Shown piece by piece: positions 7,774 through 16,049 of a DNA stretch of 25,123 nucleotides. The stretch spans positions 1 through 25,123 of the forward strand of contig CAYRAV010000046.1 in assembly GCA_964422365.1 (NCBI GenBank). The letters run 5' to 3'. The stretch comes from CAYRAV01 sp964422365. Its GTDB lineage: Bacteria; Bacillota; Clostridia; Lachnospirales; Lachnospiraceae. Below the pieces are notes generated by a model that saw only the letters and a list, made by a program, of their open reading frames with translations, did not search any database and was not told the origin of the DNA. Position 1 is the first letter of the stretch; each line of letters starts with the position of its first letter. The translations under genes and the position numbers were made by a program.

Positions 7774-8532
7774 ATGCCTGACCAGAACAATATTGTAAAT
7801 AAAACTCCTGAACAGAAGAATATTGTGAATGAAACTCCTGAACAGGAAAATTTCAAAAAACGCAATGAAAAACTGACAGATGAAAAAATTTCCGAATATG
7901 GGCAAGTAACATTGGAAAAAAACGAAAACCAGAAAAAGATTCATCTATTATCCATTATTGGTGAAATTGAAGGACACGAAGTTTTACCTGAGCACAACAA
8001 AACCACAAAGTACGAACATGTACTTCCGCAGCTTGCCGCTATTGAAGATAGTAAGGACATTGATGGGCTGCTTATCTTATTAAATACTGTAGGTGGTGAT
8101 GTAGAGGCAGGACTTGCAATTGCAGAAATGATTTCCTCTTTGAGTAAACCTACGGTTTCCCTTGTGCTGGGAGGCAGCCATTCCATCGGTGTTCCCCTTG
8201 CAGTCTCTACCAATTATAGTTTTATTGTCCCCAGTGCTACTATGATTATCCATCCTGTCCGTATGAATGGAATGGTGATTGGAGTTACCCAGACCTTTGA
8301 ATATTTCGAAAAAATACAAGACCGTATTTTAAATTTTATTGTCAACCATTCGGAAATCGATTATCCATCATTAAAAAATTTAATGCTCGCTACAAATCAA
8401 CTTGCCAAAGATGTCGGTTCTATCTTAGTTGGTGCAGAAACAGTAGAAAAAGGTATTATCAATGAAGTGGGTGGTATCAAAGAAGCCCTGACAAAATTAA
8501 ATCAAATGATTGAAGAAAAACAACTCAGTTAA
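7774..8532 (+). CDS. tepA: ClpP-fold serine peptidase, TepA family
   Basis: The 252-residue product closely follows the TepA/YmfB family (ClpP/SppA fold): IHLLSIIGEIEGHEVLP, the NTVGGDVEAGLAIAEMI helix, the nucleophile Ser in GGSHSIGVP, the catalytic His in MIIHPVRM, and QTFEYFEKIQ. In Bacillus the family was linked to protein translocation and its gene lies beside ylzJ and spoIIIE; ylzJ follows here too. Residues 2-27 are a Gln/Asn-rich tail made of repeats of a 30-nt unit (7777-7806, 7807-7836, partial 7837-7854). I start at ATG 7774, with AAGGGAG about 11 nt upstream. The in-frame ATG at 7753 has no ribosome binding site, and any earlier start would lie in repeat element A. Confidence 0.9.
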   Translation: MPDQNNIVNKTPEQKNIVNETPEQENFKKRNEKLTDEKISEYGQVTLEKNENQKKIHLLSIIGEIEGHEVLPEHNKTTKYEHVLPQLAAIEDSKDIDGLLILLNTVGGDVEAGLAIAEMISSLSKPTVSLVLGGSHSIGVPLAVSTNYSFIVPSATMIIHPVRMNGMVIGVTQTFEYFEKIQDRILNFIVNHSEIDYPSLKNLMLATNQLAKDVGSILVGAETVEKGIINEVGGIKEALTKLNQMIEEKQLS

Positions 8533-8636
8533 AATAGTAAAAGAAATCTTGATAAAAGCTTGGTGCAGACAATGAAAAATTGTTTTAAAATATACACCAA
8601 AAAATGAGATACTCATCAAAAATAAGGAGGAATTTT

Positions 8637-8915
8637 ATGTTATACTCAGCTATGCCTTTAGAACGAATCTATCATCAATTTGCTTCTTTACAGAATCCAT
8701 CTTCACCCCTTCCAGCATTTCCCGATGATTCTACTATGTTCCATACAAAGAAAACAACAGTAGAGCTTCCTAATGGAAATGTTACAGTTATAAAAAATGG
8801 AGAAGAATGTACAATAGAGTCTGTACAATCTACAGATATGACAGATTATCTAAATCAAAAATACTGCCCAGGTGCTACCTTTTTAGAAAATGAATTCAAG
8901 GACTACTTTTCATAA
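8637..8915 (+). CDS. YlzJ-like protein
   Basis: This 92-residue protein begins MLYSAMPLERIYHQF, the typical start of YlzJ-like proteins, a small family of unknown function found next to tepA and spoIIIE in Bacillus. The middle contains TVELPNGNVTVIKNGEECTIESVQSTD, and there is no signal peptide or membrane segment. A strong AAGGAGG lies 6 nt before the ATG at 8637. It follows tepA by 104 bp on the same strand and is probably co-transcribed. Its TAA stop lies inside the 8-bp target duplication of repeat element B. The spoIIIE/ftsK gene expected next is absent; the DNA instead runs into the element and the convergent clpA. Confidence 0.8.
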   Translation: MLYSAMPLERIYHQFASLQNPSSPLPAFPDDSTMFHTKKTTVELPNGNVTVIKNGEECTIESVQSTDMTDYLNQKYCPGATFLENEFKDYFS

Positions 8916-8918
8916 TGT

Positions 8919-9104
8919 GTAACAGTTCAGCCATGCAGAAACAATTGTAAAATATGCACGTGGGGGCTTGCTCACTAAGGACATATTTTATAATTGTTTC
9001 TATAGGGCGGATGCCAGATATGAATAATTTACCAGATAAACCGTAAATTTTTTGGTAATAATGTACATTCTCGTAAATTATGAATGGCATGGCTGAACCG
9101 TTAC
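8919..9104 (+). repeat. MITE-like element, copy B (186 bp) with perfect 8-bp target duplication
   Basis: The left end GTAACAGTTCAGCCATGC and the complement of the right end, GTAACGGTTCAGCCATGC, differ at one base. The octamer CATAATGT occurs directly outside both ends (8911-8918 and 9105-9112), showing a real insertion event. Inside, 8937-8956 pairs with 8982-9001 (20-bp stem, one G-T mismatch) around a 25-nt loop containing CTTGCTCA. No protein-coding capacity is seen, so any transposition would depend on a transposase supplied in trans. Confidence 0.88.
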
Positions 9105-9116
9105 CATAATGTAAAA

Positions 9117-9150
9117 TCAGCTGTTCAGAAGATGCGAAGTCATATGTATA
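9117..9150 (+). repeat. Left-end remnant of the same repeat family (copy C)
   Basis: CAGCTGTTCAGAAGATGCG followed by AAGTCATATGTATA closely matches the first ~32 bp of copy A (differences such as GGTGCG/GATGCG and GCCATATG/GTCATATG). It then runs directly into the clpA terminator, so only the left end remains. Confidence 0.6.
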
Positions 9151-9193
9151 AAAATTTCCACAGGATTATGTTCTGCTTCCTGTGGAAATTTTT
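9150..9193. terminator. Bidirectional intrinsic terminator between ylzJ and clpA
   Basis: A 16-bp perfect stem (9150-9165 with 9178-9193), AAAAATTTCCACAGGA and its complement, has a 12-nt loop. The stem gives a run of five T after the GC core on either strand, so it can end both the plus-strand tepA-ylzJ transcript and the minus-strand clpS-clpA transcript. Confidence 0.85.
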
Positions 9194-9201
9194 ATTTTCA
9201 A

Positions 9202-11496
9202 TCATACACCAGCTTCTTCTTTTTCCATTTTCTTTTCTTTCTGGCTCTTATTCTCTTTTCCTGCTTTTCTTTCCTTATCCGGTTGTTCCACTAACACCAC
9301 TTTTTTATCTATATAATCAAACAAACAGTTTCCGCCTTTTCTTAATTTCCCAAATAATATCTGGTCTACCAGCAAAGGTTTCAATTCTGTATGAATGACA
9401 CGGTCAATTTCCCTTGCACCATATTCTTTACTGATTCCTTTTCTTTTAATGTATTCTTTACATCTTTTACTGACAGTAATGATAATATTTTTATCTATTA
9501 CCTTCTCTGTTAATTGCTGTAGTTTCTTCTCTACTATCTTCTCTGCCATTTTTTCATCTACTGCATGGAATGTAATAATACGGTCCAGACGATTTCTAAA
9601 TTCCGGCATAAATACCCTTTTCACTTCTTCTAATACGACCTCAGAGGAAAGCAAACGTTCCCCAAATCCTATCATAGACTTTCCAATTCTACTTGCACCA
9701 GCATTAGATGTCATAATAATAATAACATTTCTAAAGTCTGCTTTCATTCCCTGATTATCTGTTAAAGTGGCATAATCCATTACTTGCAGCAATACATTGA
9801 AAATATCTGCGTGTGCCTTTTCAATCTCATCTAACAGCAATACACAGTGAGGATTTTTCCGGATGGTTTCTGTTAACAGCCCCCCCTCTTCATAACCAAC
9901 ATATCCCGCTGGAGAACCAATCAATTTCGCTACTGTATGTTTCTCTGCATATTCACTCATATCAAAACGTACCAGTTTCATTCCCATCAGTTCTGATAGT
10001 ACCCTGGCTGATTCTGTTTTTCCTACACCAGTTGGCCCCACAAACAACAAACTGGCAAGAGGTTTCGTTTCTTCATTTAATCCCGCTCTGGCGAATTTTA
10101 CAACATTTACAAGCTGTGCCACTGCTTCCTCCTGCCCATATATCTTCCGCTTCATTCTCTGTTCTAAAGTTTTCAATTGTTTCACTTCATCTGTTTCAAC
10201 AGTCTGCTTTGGAATACTGCATATTTTTGACAATACTTCCTCTATCAATTTCTTATCTACCGTCTGCAGCTGCTTGTTCTGTGGATGAAGTTCCCTGTAT
10301 GCACCTGCTTCATCTATCAAATCAATCGCTTTATCAGGCAGTGCACGTTCATTGATGTATTTGCTGCTTAGTTCCACTGCATGTTCAATGGTGCCTTTTA
10401 AGTATCTTACATTATGATATTCTTCGTATGTTTTTTTAAGCCCATTTAATATGATAACTGCTTCTTCTTTGCTTGGTTCCTTGATTTCTATGTTTTGAAA
10501 CCTTCTGAGCAGGCTTTTATTTTTAGAAAAACTCTTCTTATATTCTTCAAATGTAGTTGCTCCGATAAAACGTATCTTTCCTGCTGTCAAATAAGGTTTC
10601 AACAGATTAGACGCATCCATTGTGCTTCCATTGCTTGCACCTGCGCCGACCATTGTGTGTATTTCATCAATATATACAATCGGATTTTTCTCCTGTTCTA
10701 AAACTGCCATAATCTGTTTGAACCTTTTTTCAAAATCTCCTCTAAACTGGGTTCCTGCAATCATAGAAGCAAGATCCATTGTATAGATTCTTGCTCCTTT
10801 TAATTTGTCTGGAACTTCACCATCATTAATTTTCTTTACTAACCCATAAGTGAGAGCCGTTTTTCCTACACCTGGATTTCCAATGTGTAGTGGATTATTT
10901 TTATATTTTCTGCAAAGTATCTGTATCGTCCGTTCTAATTCTTCTGCCCTTCCAATCAGTGGATTATTTTCTGATACTTTTTCATTCAAACAGATAACAA
11001 AAGTTTCTAATTTCTTCTTCTCCTTCTTGATTTCCTCTTTCATAGCAACTTCCTGCTGTGCCATATATTCACGTTCATCTGAAATCTCACTCATTATATA
11101 TAAAAGATCTGAGATTTTTACATTCTGAATTAATAGATAATACAATGCATAACTATCCTGTAATTCTGTAATTCCACTAATCAAATGCGGCACTTCGACA
11201 ATATATTTTTCACAGGAAACAGCTCTTGTTTCTGCCTCAATTAACACATCATTCAAACCAGAACTTAATTGTGCATGAGTACCATCTACTCTTTCTAAAT
11301 TGTCTGTCAGATAAGTTTCTAAATTTTTTCTAAGGAGTGCAATACTACCTCCGCATCTTTCAAAACTAATAGAAAAAATTTCATTGTAAGTAAGAACATA
11401 TAATAAATGCTCTGGTGTGACATATTCATGATGTCTTTTTTCTGCTAAGATTGCCATCTTTGATAAAATTTCCTCTACTTCCTTCGATATCTGCAT
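9202..11496 (-). CDS. clpA: ATP-dependent Clp protease ATP-binding subunit ClpA
   Basis: A 764-residue class I Clp/Hsp100 unfoldase. The Clp-N domain covers about residues 1-140. AAA module 1 has Walker A GNPGVGKT (206-213) and Walker B IVYIDEIH (273-280); module 2 has GPTGVGKT (487-494) and LLLDEIEK (about 553-560). The IGF tripeptide (609-611) is the loop that docks on ClpP. There is no long middle domain as in ClpB/ClpC, and clpS lies directly upstream, so ClpA fits best. The C-terminus ends in a Lys/Glu-rich tail of about 25 residues. The ATG at 11496 has AAGGAG 3-4 nt upstream, 18 bp after the clpS stop. Its peptidase would be a housekeeping ClpP not in this window; whether the nearby TepA could serve is untested. 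Confidence 0.93.
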   Translation of the reverse strand: MQISKEVEEILSKMAILAEKRHHEYVTPEHLLYVLTYNEIFSISFERCGGSIALLRKNLETYLTDNLERVDGTHAQLSSGLNDVLIEAETRAVSCEKYIVEVPHLISGITELQDSYALYYLLIQNVKISDLLYIMSEISDEREYMAQQEVAMKEEIKKEKKKLETFVICLNEKVSENNPLIGRAEELERTIQILCRKYKNNPLHIGNPGVGKTALTYGLVKKINDGEVPDKLKGARIYTMDLASMIAGTQFRGDFEKRFKQIMAVLEQEKNPIVYIDEIHTMVGAGASNGSTMDASNLLKPYLTAGKIRFIGATTFEEYKKSFSKNKSLLRRFQNIEIKEPSKEEAVIILNGLKKTYEEYHNVRYLKGTIEHAVELSSKYINERALPDKAIDLIDEAGAYRELHPQNKQLQTVDKKLIEEVLSKICSIPKQTVETDEVKQLKTLEQRMKRKIYGQEEAVAQLVNVVKFARAGLNEETKPLASLLFVGPTGVGKTESARVLSELMGMKLVRFDMSEYAEKHTVAKLIGSPAGYVGYEEGGLLTETIRKNPHCVLLLDEIEKAHADIFNVLLQVMDYATLTDNQGMKADFRNVIIIMTSNAGASRIGKSMIGFGERLLSSEVVLEEVKRVFMPEFRNRLDRIITFHAVDEKMAEKIVEKKLQQLTEKVIDKNIIITVSKRCKEYIKRKGISKEYGAREIDRVIHTELKPLLVDQILFGKLRKGGNCLFDYIDKKVVLVEQPDKERKAGKENKSQKEKKMEKEEAGV

Positions 11497-11514
11497 ATTC
11501 TCCTTCTTTCTCCA

Positions 11515-11817
11515 TTATGAACATGGTTTTACTTTTACACGAAATGGATATCCTGCCTCTCTTGCTAAACTCATTGACTGTTCCGTCTTTGTCTTAGCAA
11601 TATCATAAGAATAAGTTCCCACCACTGCCTTTGTACCTTTATGGACACTCATCATAATTTCTACTGCCTCTTCATTGCTTTTATGAAAAATGTGTATTAA
11701 AATCTCTACTACAAAATCCATTGGGGTAAAATCATCATTATACATTACAACTTTATATTTTTTTGGTTCTTTTATCTTTGTTTTGCTTTTGTTTTTTAAT
11801 AACGTTTCTGCTGCCAT
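11515..11817 (-). CDS. clpS: ATP-dependent Clp protease adaptor ClpS
   Basis: A 100-residue ClpS adaptor. It delivers proteins with N-degron residues to ClpA. The sequence shows the flexible basic N-terminal tail, the conserved YNDDFTPMDFVVEIL helix start with the N-degron-binding Asn-Asp, and VHKGTKAVVGTYSYDIAKTK, whose His and Gly belong to the binding pocket and ClpA interface. It is the first gene of a clpS-clpA operon. The start ATG 11817 has GGAG about 9 nt upstream, and a good promoter lies about 60 bp further up. Confidence 0.94.
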   Translation of the reverse strand: MAAETLLKNKSKTKIKEPKKYKVVMYNDDFTPMDFVVEILIHIFHKSNEEAVEIMMSVHKGTKAVVGTYSYDIAKTKTEQSMSLAREAGYPFRVKVKPCS

Positions 11818-11873
11818 TGTTCTTCTCCATTTATTAAAATTCCCTGTAACTGTTCTTTTCTGTACTATTCCCT

Positions 11874-11902
11874 ATTTTACTTCACAAAACGACATTACGC
11901 AA
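11874..11902 (-). promoter_or_regulatory. Sigma-A-type promoter of clpS-clpA
   Basis: On the minus strand TTGCGT (11897-11902) and TAAAAT (11874-11879) are separated by exactly 17 bp, close to the housekeeping consensus. The start site would lie about 50 bp before the clpS ATG. No CtsR-like or HrcA-like operator was recognised nearby. Confidence 0.6.
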
Positions 11903-12190
11903 GTAAAATATAATAATTTTATCCAGTAATGGCAAAAAAATTATGGTACTGCCTGCAATTAGTTTTCTCTGAAATCATAGATTTTATTTTGACACTTTCA
12001 TCCATTTATCTTGTGAATGACAGGGCTGAATAGTAATAGTTCTTCCCTATACTGTATTATAAGACAAATAAAAATGCAGGTATTTCCAAAAGCATGCAGA
12101 ATGGACTTATTGCCTGCAGAAATTAAAAAGAGCTGCTGCATTACTCCATTTTCATGCACCAACCCTTTCAACAGCCAAACTATTTATCCT
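11903..12190. other. Non-coding stretch between clpS and the histidine kinase gene
   Basis: About 290 bp with no gene. At 12011-12037 a TTGTGAATGACAGGGCTGAA segment followed by TAGTAATAG resembles the right end of the dispersed repeat family (copy A reads TTGTGAATGGCATCTTCTGAA there) and may be a decayed copy. No clear terminator for the kinase gene is visible. Confidence 0.35.
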
Positions 12191-14551
12191 CTATTCTCTT
12201 TTCTCTACTTTTGGCAATATTAACACTGCCTTAAACAAATCTCCATCAATCTCCACATAAAACTCTCCATTTTGTAGTTCTGCCAGACTTTTTGCAATAT
12301 TCAATCCGAGTCCGCTGCCTTCTGTGTTCCTTGATCTGTCTCCTCTTGTAAACCTTTCTAACAGTTCACTGGCTGAAATATTCAATTCATAAGCAGAAAT
12401 ATTTTTTACAGTCAGCATAATGGTTTCTTTTTGTTCCTCTACGTCGATATAGACACGGCTTCCCTCCAATGCATATTTTGAGACATTAGATAGAACATTC
12501 TCAAAAATACGCCATAACAATCTGCCATCCGCCTTCACAAAATATTGTTCTGTTTTCACATTATTCTTGATGAACAGATTGGCTTTCTCAAATTTTTCCG
12601 TAAATTCTCCAATCCCTTGATTGACTAAAGAACCAATATCTAACGTTACTCTTTCTATTGACATTGCACCACTCGAAGCCTTTGCTGCTTCAAACAAATC
12701 GTCTGTTAAATATTTCAGTCTCTGAGATTTCTGATCTAACACTTCAATATATTCTTTGGTTTTTTCTGGCTGTATGTCTTCTTTTTTCAATAAATCCACA
12801 TAGGTAATAATTGATGTTAATGGTGTTTTTATATCATGTGATACATTAGAAATCAACTCCGTTTTCAAGCGTTCTGATTTCATCTTTTCATTTACTGCAT
12901 CTTCTAAACCATCAGACAAAGAATTGATATTCTCCGCCAGACGATGCATCATGCCAGAACCTCCTATCTGAATCTGGTGTTTGATATCCCCTGCTTTTAC
13001 TTTTTCCACACCTTTATAAATATCCATGAACGCTCTTGTCTGATGATAAACCAATGCTATGATACCTCCCCAGCTGCACATTAAAAATCCGGTCACCACC
13101 AATGCACCGCTCTGTTGTGTCCCACTTTCAATACATTCGTATCCCATTACAACTACCAAACTATAAAATACTGGCAGTACTGTCGCTAACATAACAGAGA
13201 ATATTGTCAGCCTTTCAGACTGCAGAAGATTACAGACAAACTTCCCTGTCTTTTTCAGTATAAACATACAAAATGAGCCGCTTATAATCCGTTTTCCTTT
13301 TATTTTGCGCATTAACGAAAATACAATCTGTGTCATGAGCCAAAGTATAACCATTGGAATAAAATTCATTGTAAACTGTTCCAATCCATTTATAGAAACC
13401 GTCCAGATGTATTTTAAATAATAGAAAAAAACAAATAACAAGATTGCTTCTGCTAAAAAATCAATCTCTGTAAAACATCTGTCAATTACCAGATACTGTA
13501 TTTCCTCCGAATCACTTCTTCTTCCACATACATACAGTAATGCCAGCATGATAAGCACAAATGCCACACCATCATAAAACAAAGCATATGTTAAGTTTTC
13601 AGCCAGTTTCCGCTGCTTTACTATCACATCATATCGTTTCTGATACTCACTTTGAAGTGATGCACCATATTCTTCATCAATGGCAAATGTAATATTATAT
13701 TCATTCGGTGTTCCAAATAACGTTCCAAGTGGTATAGACATATAATAGGCATGGTCATCTATCTCACCCGACTGAAGATTGGAATATATATAATCATATA
13801 TCTGGTTCATCTCTTCATTAGTCAGTCCAAATACATTAGCATCTTTGCTCGTTATCCATTTCTTCTTATAGAGCTTTTCATAAATCTCTGCGTTATCCCT
13901 AGAAAATGACTGTTCCATTATTACATCACGGATATTATTCAGGTAAATCTCCAGATGGGTAATAATCTGATTGCTTATAAACGATGAATATTCCTTATTA
14001 TTCATACATATATCATATACAAGATTATTTACCATAAGCCAACTATACTCCAGATCAGCGCCTTTGTATAGATTTCTCCAAGATTTTTTATAATTACTGT
14101 CTGATAAAATTCCTTCATAACTGACTGCAACCGGAAATTCTAGCAGCTCTTTTGCACTTTCTGAAGTATTTCTAATCACGTTCTCCTGTCCTTCTTCATC
14201 TGTATATGATATGACATATTTATAATTTTTCCACTTAGCATCTAAGTTCTTTTTACCCTCTTCTAAAAATTCTTTGTTTTCTTTGTTATTCTCCAAACAA
14301 TTTACTTTCAATACATATGACAATATATCCCGTAAAGCTTCATTAAATTCCTCTTGCAATTCCCTATTGTCATATAATTCAGCACTGCTGCCAACCTCTA
14401 TGACCTTGCCATCTTTCACATAATATGGCTGTTTTAAATCATATATATTTGGTACTAATACTGTTCCTATTACAATTGTAGCAATGAGAAGCAGATTCAA
14501 AATGATTCGTACTCCTATGCTTTGACTAAATTTTTTCCACTTTATATCCAA
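12191..14551 (-). CDS. Membrane sensor histidine kinase
   Basis: A 786-residue HisKA-type kinase. TM1 lies near residues 12-33; a large extracytoplasmic region of nearly 300 residues follows; then come about five further hydrophobic segments, a HAMP-like linker (DIYKGVEKVKAGDIKHQI), the H-box NVSHDIKTPLTS with the phosphoacceptor His, the N-box FENVLSNVSKYAL and the G-box EGSGLGLNIAKSL. It should phosphorylate the response regulator encoded just upstream. Its TTG start at 14551 lies inside the regulator gene, a 26-bp overlap with a GGTGG-rich ribosome binding site, so translation is probably coupled; no usable ATG lies nearby. The catalytic half resembles VanS-like kinases. The signal is unknown, and the mid-protein cluster of membrane segments is more elaborate than in a simple two-TM kinase. 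Confidence 0.88.
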   Translation of the reverse strand: MDIKWKKFSQSIGVRIILNLLLIATIVIGTVLVPNIYDLKQPYYVKDGKVIEVGSSAELYDNRELQEEFNEALRDILSYVLKVNCLENNKENKEFLEEGKKNLDAKWKNYKYVISYTDEEGQENVIRNTSESAKELLEFPVAVSYEGILSDSNYKKSWRNLYKGADLEYSWLMVNNLVYDICMNNKEYSSFISNQIITHLEIYLNNIRDVIMEQSFSRDNAEIYEKLYKKKWITSKDANVFGLTNEEMNQIYDYIYSNLQSGEIDDHAYYMSIPLGTLFGTPNEYNITFAIDEEYGASLQSEYQKRYDVIVKQRKLAENLTYALFYDGVAFVLIMLALLYVCGRRSDSEEIQYLVIDRCFTEIDFLAEAILLFVFFYYLKYIWTVSINGLEQFTMNFIPMVILWLMTQIVFSLMRKIKGKRIISGSFCMFILKKTGKFVCNLLQSERLTIFSVMLATVLPVFYSLVVVMGYECIESGTQQSGALVVTGFLMCSWGGIIALVYHQTRAFMDIYKGVEKVKAGDIKHQIQIGGSGMMHRLAENINSLSDGLEDAVNEKMKSERLKTELISNVSHDIKTPLTSIITYVDLLKKEDIQPEKTKEYIEVLDQKSQRLKYLTDDLFEAAKASSGAMSIERVTLDIGSLVNQGIGEFTEKFEKANLFIKNNVKTEQYFVKADGRLLWRIFENVLSNVSKYALEGSRVYIDVEEQKETIMLTVKNISAYELNISASELLERFTRGDRSRNTEGSGLGLNIAKSLAELQNGEFYVEIDGDLFKAVLILPKVEKRE

Positions 14552-15215
14552 CGCCCCACACCACCTTTAAATATTTTGGTTCCTTTGCATTAATTTCAAT
14601 CTTTTCCCTGATTCTTCTAATATGTACCGAAACTGTATTTTCAGCATTGTAAGAAGGTTCCTGCCATACTTCCTCATAAATTTGATGAATAGAATAAACC
14701 CGCCCCGCATTTTGTGTCAAAAATGCCAGAATTCCAAATTCCACAGGTGTCAGCTTTCTAAGTTCACCATCTACCCGTACTTCATGGGTATCCATATCAA
14801 TCTCCAATCCGCCATTATGAATAGTGTTGCTTTTCACCTCCATGCTTCCTAATCTAGTATAACGGCGCAGCTGGCTTTTTACTCTTGCAAGCAATTCTAA
14901 CGGATTAAACGGCTTTGTCACATAATCATCCGCTCCTACATTTAATCCCAATACTTTGTCATAGTCTTCCCCTTTGGCCGACAAAATAATAATCGGAATA
15001 TTTTTCTGTTCTCTGATATGCATGGTTGCCTTGATACCATCCATCTTTGGCATCATAATATCCATTAGAATCAGATGCAGCTCCTCTTTTTCTACAATCT
15101 GTAATGCCTCCCGCCCATCATATGCTTTTAACACTTCATAGCCTTCATTTTTCAGATAAATCTCTAATGCATCTGCAATTGCCTTTTCATCCTCACATAC
15201 TAAAATCCGGTACAT
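14526..15215 (-). CDS. OmpR/PhoB-family response regulator
   Basis: A 229-residue regulator. The receiver domain has the acidic pair in CEDE, phosphoacceptor Asp52 in LILMDIMMPKMDG, the Thr/Ser switch in IIILSAKGED and Lys in DYVTKPFNPLELLARV. The C-terminal winged-helix DNA-binding domain carries VEFGILAFLTQNAGRVYSIHQI and ends VWGVGYKVEKI. AAGGAGG lies 8 nt before the ATG. The histidine kinase gene overlaps its 3' end. Nine-base direct repeats at 15255-15297, upstream of the gene, may be its own binding sites. Confidence 0.93.
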   Translation of the reverse strand: MYRILVCEDEKAIADALEIYLKNEGYEVLKAYDGREALQIVEKEELHLILMDIMMPKMDGIKATMHIREQKNIPIIILSAKGEDYDKVLGLNVGADDYVTKPFNPLELLARVKSQLRRYTRLGSMEVKSNTIHNGGLEIDMDTHEVRVDGELRKLTPVEFGILAFLTQNAGRVYSIHQIYEEVWQEPSYNAENTVSVHIRRIREKIEINAKEPKYLKVVWGVGYKVEKI

Positions 15216-15254
15216 TTTATTTTTCCTCCTTCACATCTACTATACAACAGATAT

Positions 15255-15297
15255 CTTAAAATTCTATTTTATAAATTCCTAAAATTTTCTTAAGATT
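15255..15297 (-). promoter_or_regulatory. Direct-repeat operator candidate upstream of the response regulator
   Basis: On the minus strand AATCTTAAG (15289-15297), AATTTTAGG (15278-15286) and AATTTTAAG (15255-15263) form three similar 9-mers in one orientation. Start-to-start spacings are 11 and 23 bp, close to one and two helical turns, as in tandem OmpR-family sites. Autoregulation is inferred. Confidence 0.45.
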
Positions 15298-15450
15298 TCT
15301 TTCACTTTCTTACCAATAATAAAAAGACTGCCGCATTAAGTCAAAATCATACTATATATAGTTATTGATATTTCATCTATAAACGATATATGGTATAATT
15401 TGATTTTAATGTGACAGCCCCCTGAAAGTGAAATAAGCATACTTTACATA

Positions 15451-15864
15451 CTATTTTCCAACCATAGTTTGAATCTCTTCATAATAAGTATCAATTACAG
15501 AAAAATTCATTAATGTCAATCTTCCCACAAGTTCTTCTGCTGTTCCATCATTTTCTTCCAAAATATATTGCGTTGTACGGAATGCAACCTCACCATTTTC
15601 CGGATTAATCTGAAAAGCACCAACTTTTACACTATAATTCAATTTTGTTAACAGCAATGCGATTGCTGCACGTTTTTCTTCTGATACTTTAATGCCAAGT
15701 ATAGAATTAATTACAATTAAACGTTCTGTTTCAATTGGCTGAATATTAGAAATCCATGTCCCGGTTTTTCCTGCTGCTGCTACCTGCACAACCTCTCCTA
15801 AATCTTTTGTTGTCACTCCCTGTTTTTTTGCAAACTGCAAAAATAATTCTTTCATTGTTTTCAT
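15451..15864 (-). CDS. YbjN-domain-like small protein
   Basis: A 137-residue soluble protein with no signal peptide or membrane segment. The alternating pattern in the second half (LLLTKLNYSVKVGAFQINPENGEVAFRTTQYILEEN, then long helices) resembles the YbjN/secretion-chaperone-like fold, in which small proteins bind or regulate partners; the role here is unknown. It starts at ATG 15864 with AAAGGGA upstream. It stands alone, flanked by the two-component genes and the AI-2E transporter, with over 180 bp on each side. The family assignment is by overall pattern, not by catalytic motifs. Confidence 0.5.
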   Translation of the reverse strand: MKTMKELFLQFAKKQGVTTKDLGEVVQVAAAGKTGTWISNIQPIETERLIVINSILGIKVSEEKRAAIALLLTKLNYSVKVGAFQINPENGEVAFRTTQYILEENDGTAEELVGRLTLMNFSVIDTYYEEIQTMVGK

Positions 15865-15899
15865 ATTGATAATTCCCTTTCATCTTATATTTTTATTTT

Positions 15900-15980
15900 G
15901 TAACTATTCTGAACTGCAGCCAAATATGGCTTCTGCAAATAAAACCTAGTTGGCATGCCGTCATTCATGCCATTCAAACA
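15900..15980 (-). repeat. Possible degenerate copy of the dispersed repeat family (copy D)
   Basis: GTAACTATTCTGAACTGCAG at 15900-15919 resembles the repeat terminus (copy A ends in the complement of GTAACGATTCAGAAGATGCC), and GGCATGCC plus ATGCCATTC follow further right. There is no clear partner end or target duplication. Confidence 0.3.
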
Positions 15981-16049
15981 CGCTCTAGAGGTAAAATCAC
16001 CATTTCCCTTTTTATTATATTATACGATTTCATTTATAGCAATATTTAT

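Noticed and set aside
8533..8636. Terminator between tepA and ylzJ
   Set aside because: ACAAT/ATTGT followed by TTTT is only a 5-bp AT-rich stem, too weak to call.
7538..9150. CRISPR array or retron made of the repeats
   Set aside because: The repeats are inverted ends of inserted elements with target duplications, not regularly spaced direct repeats, and there are no Cas proteins or reverse transcriptase.
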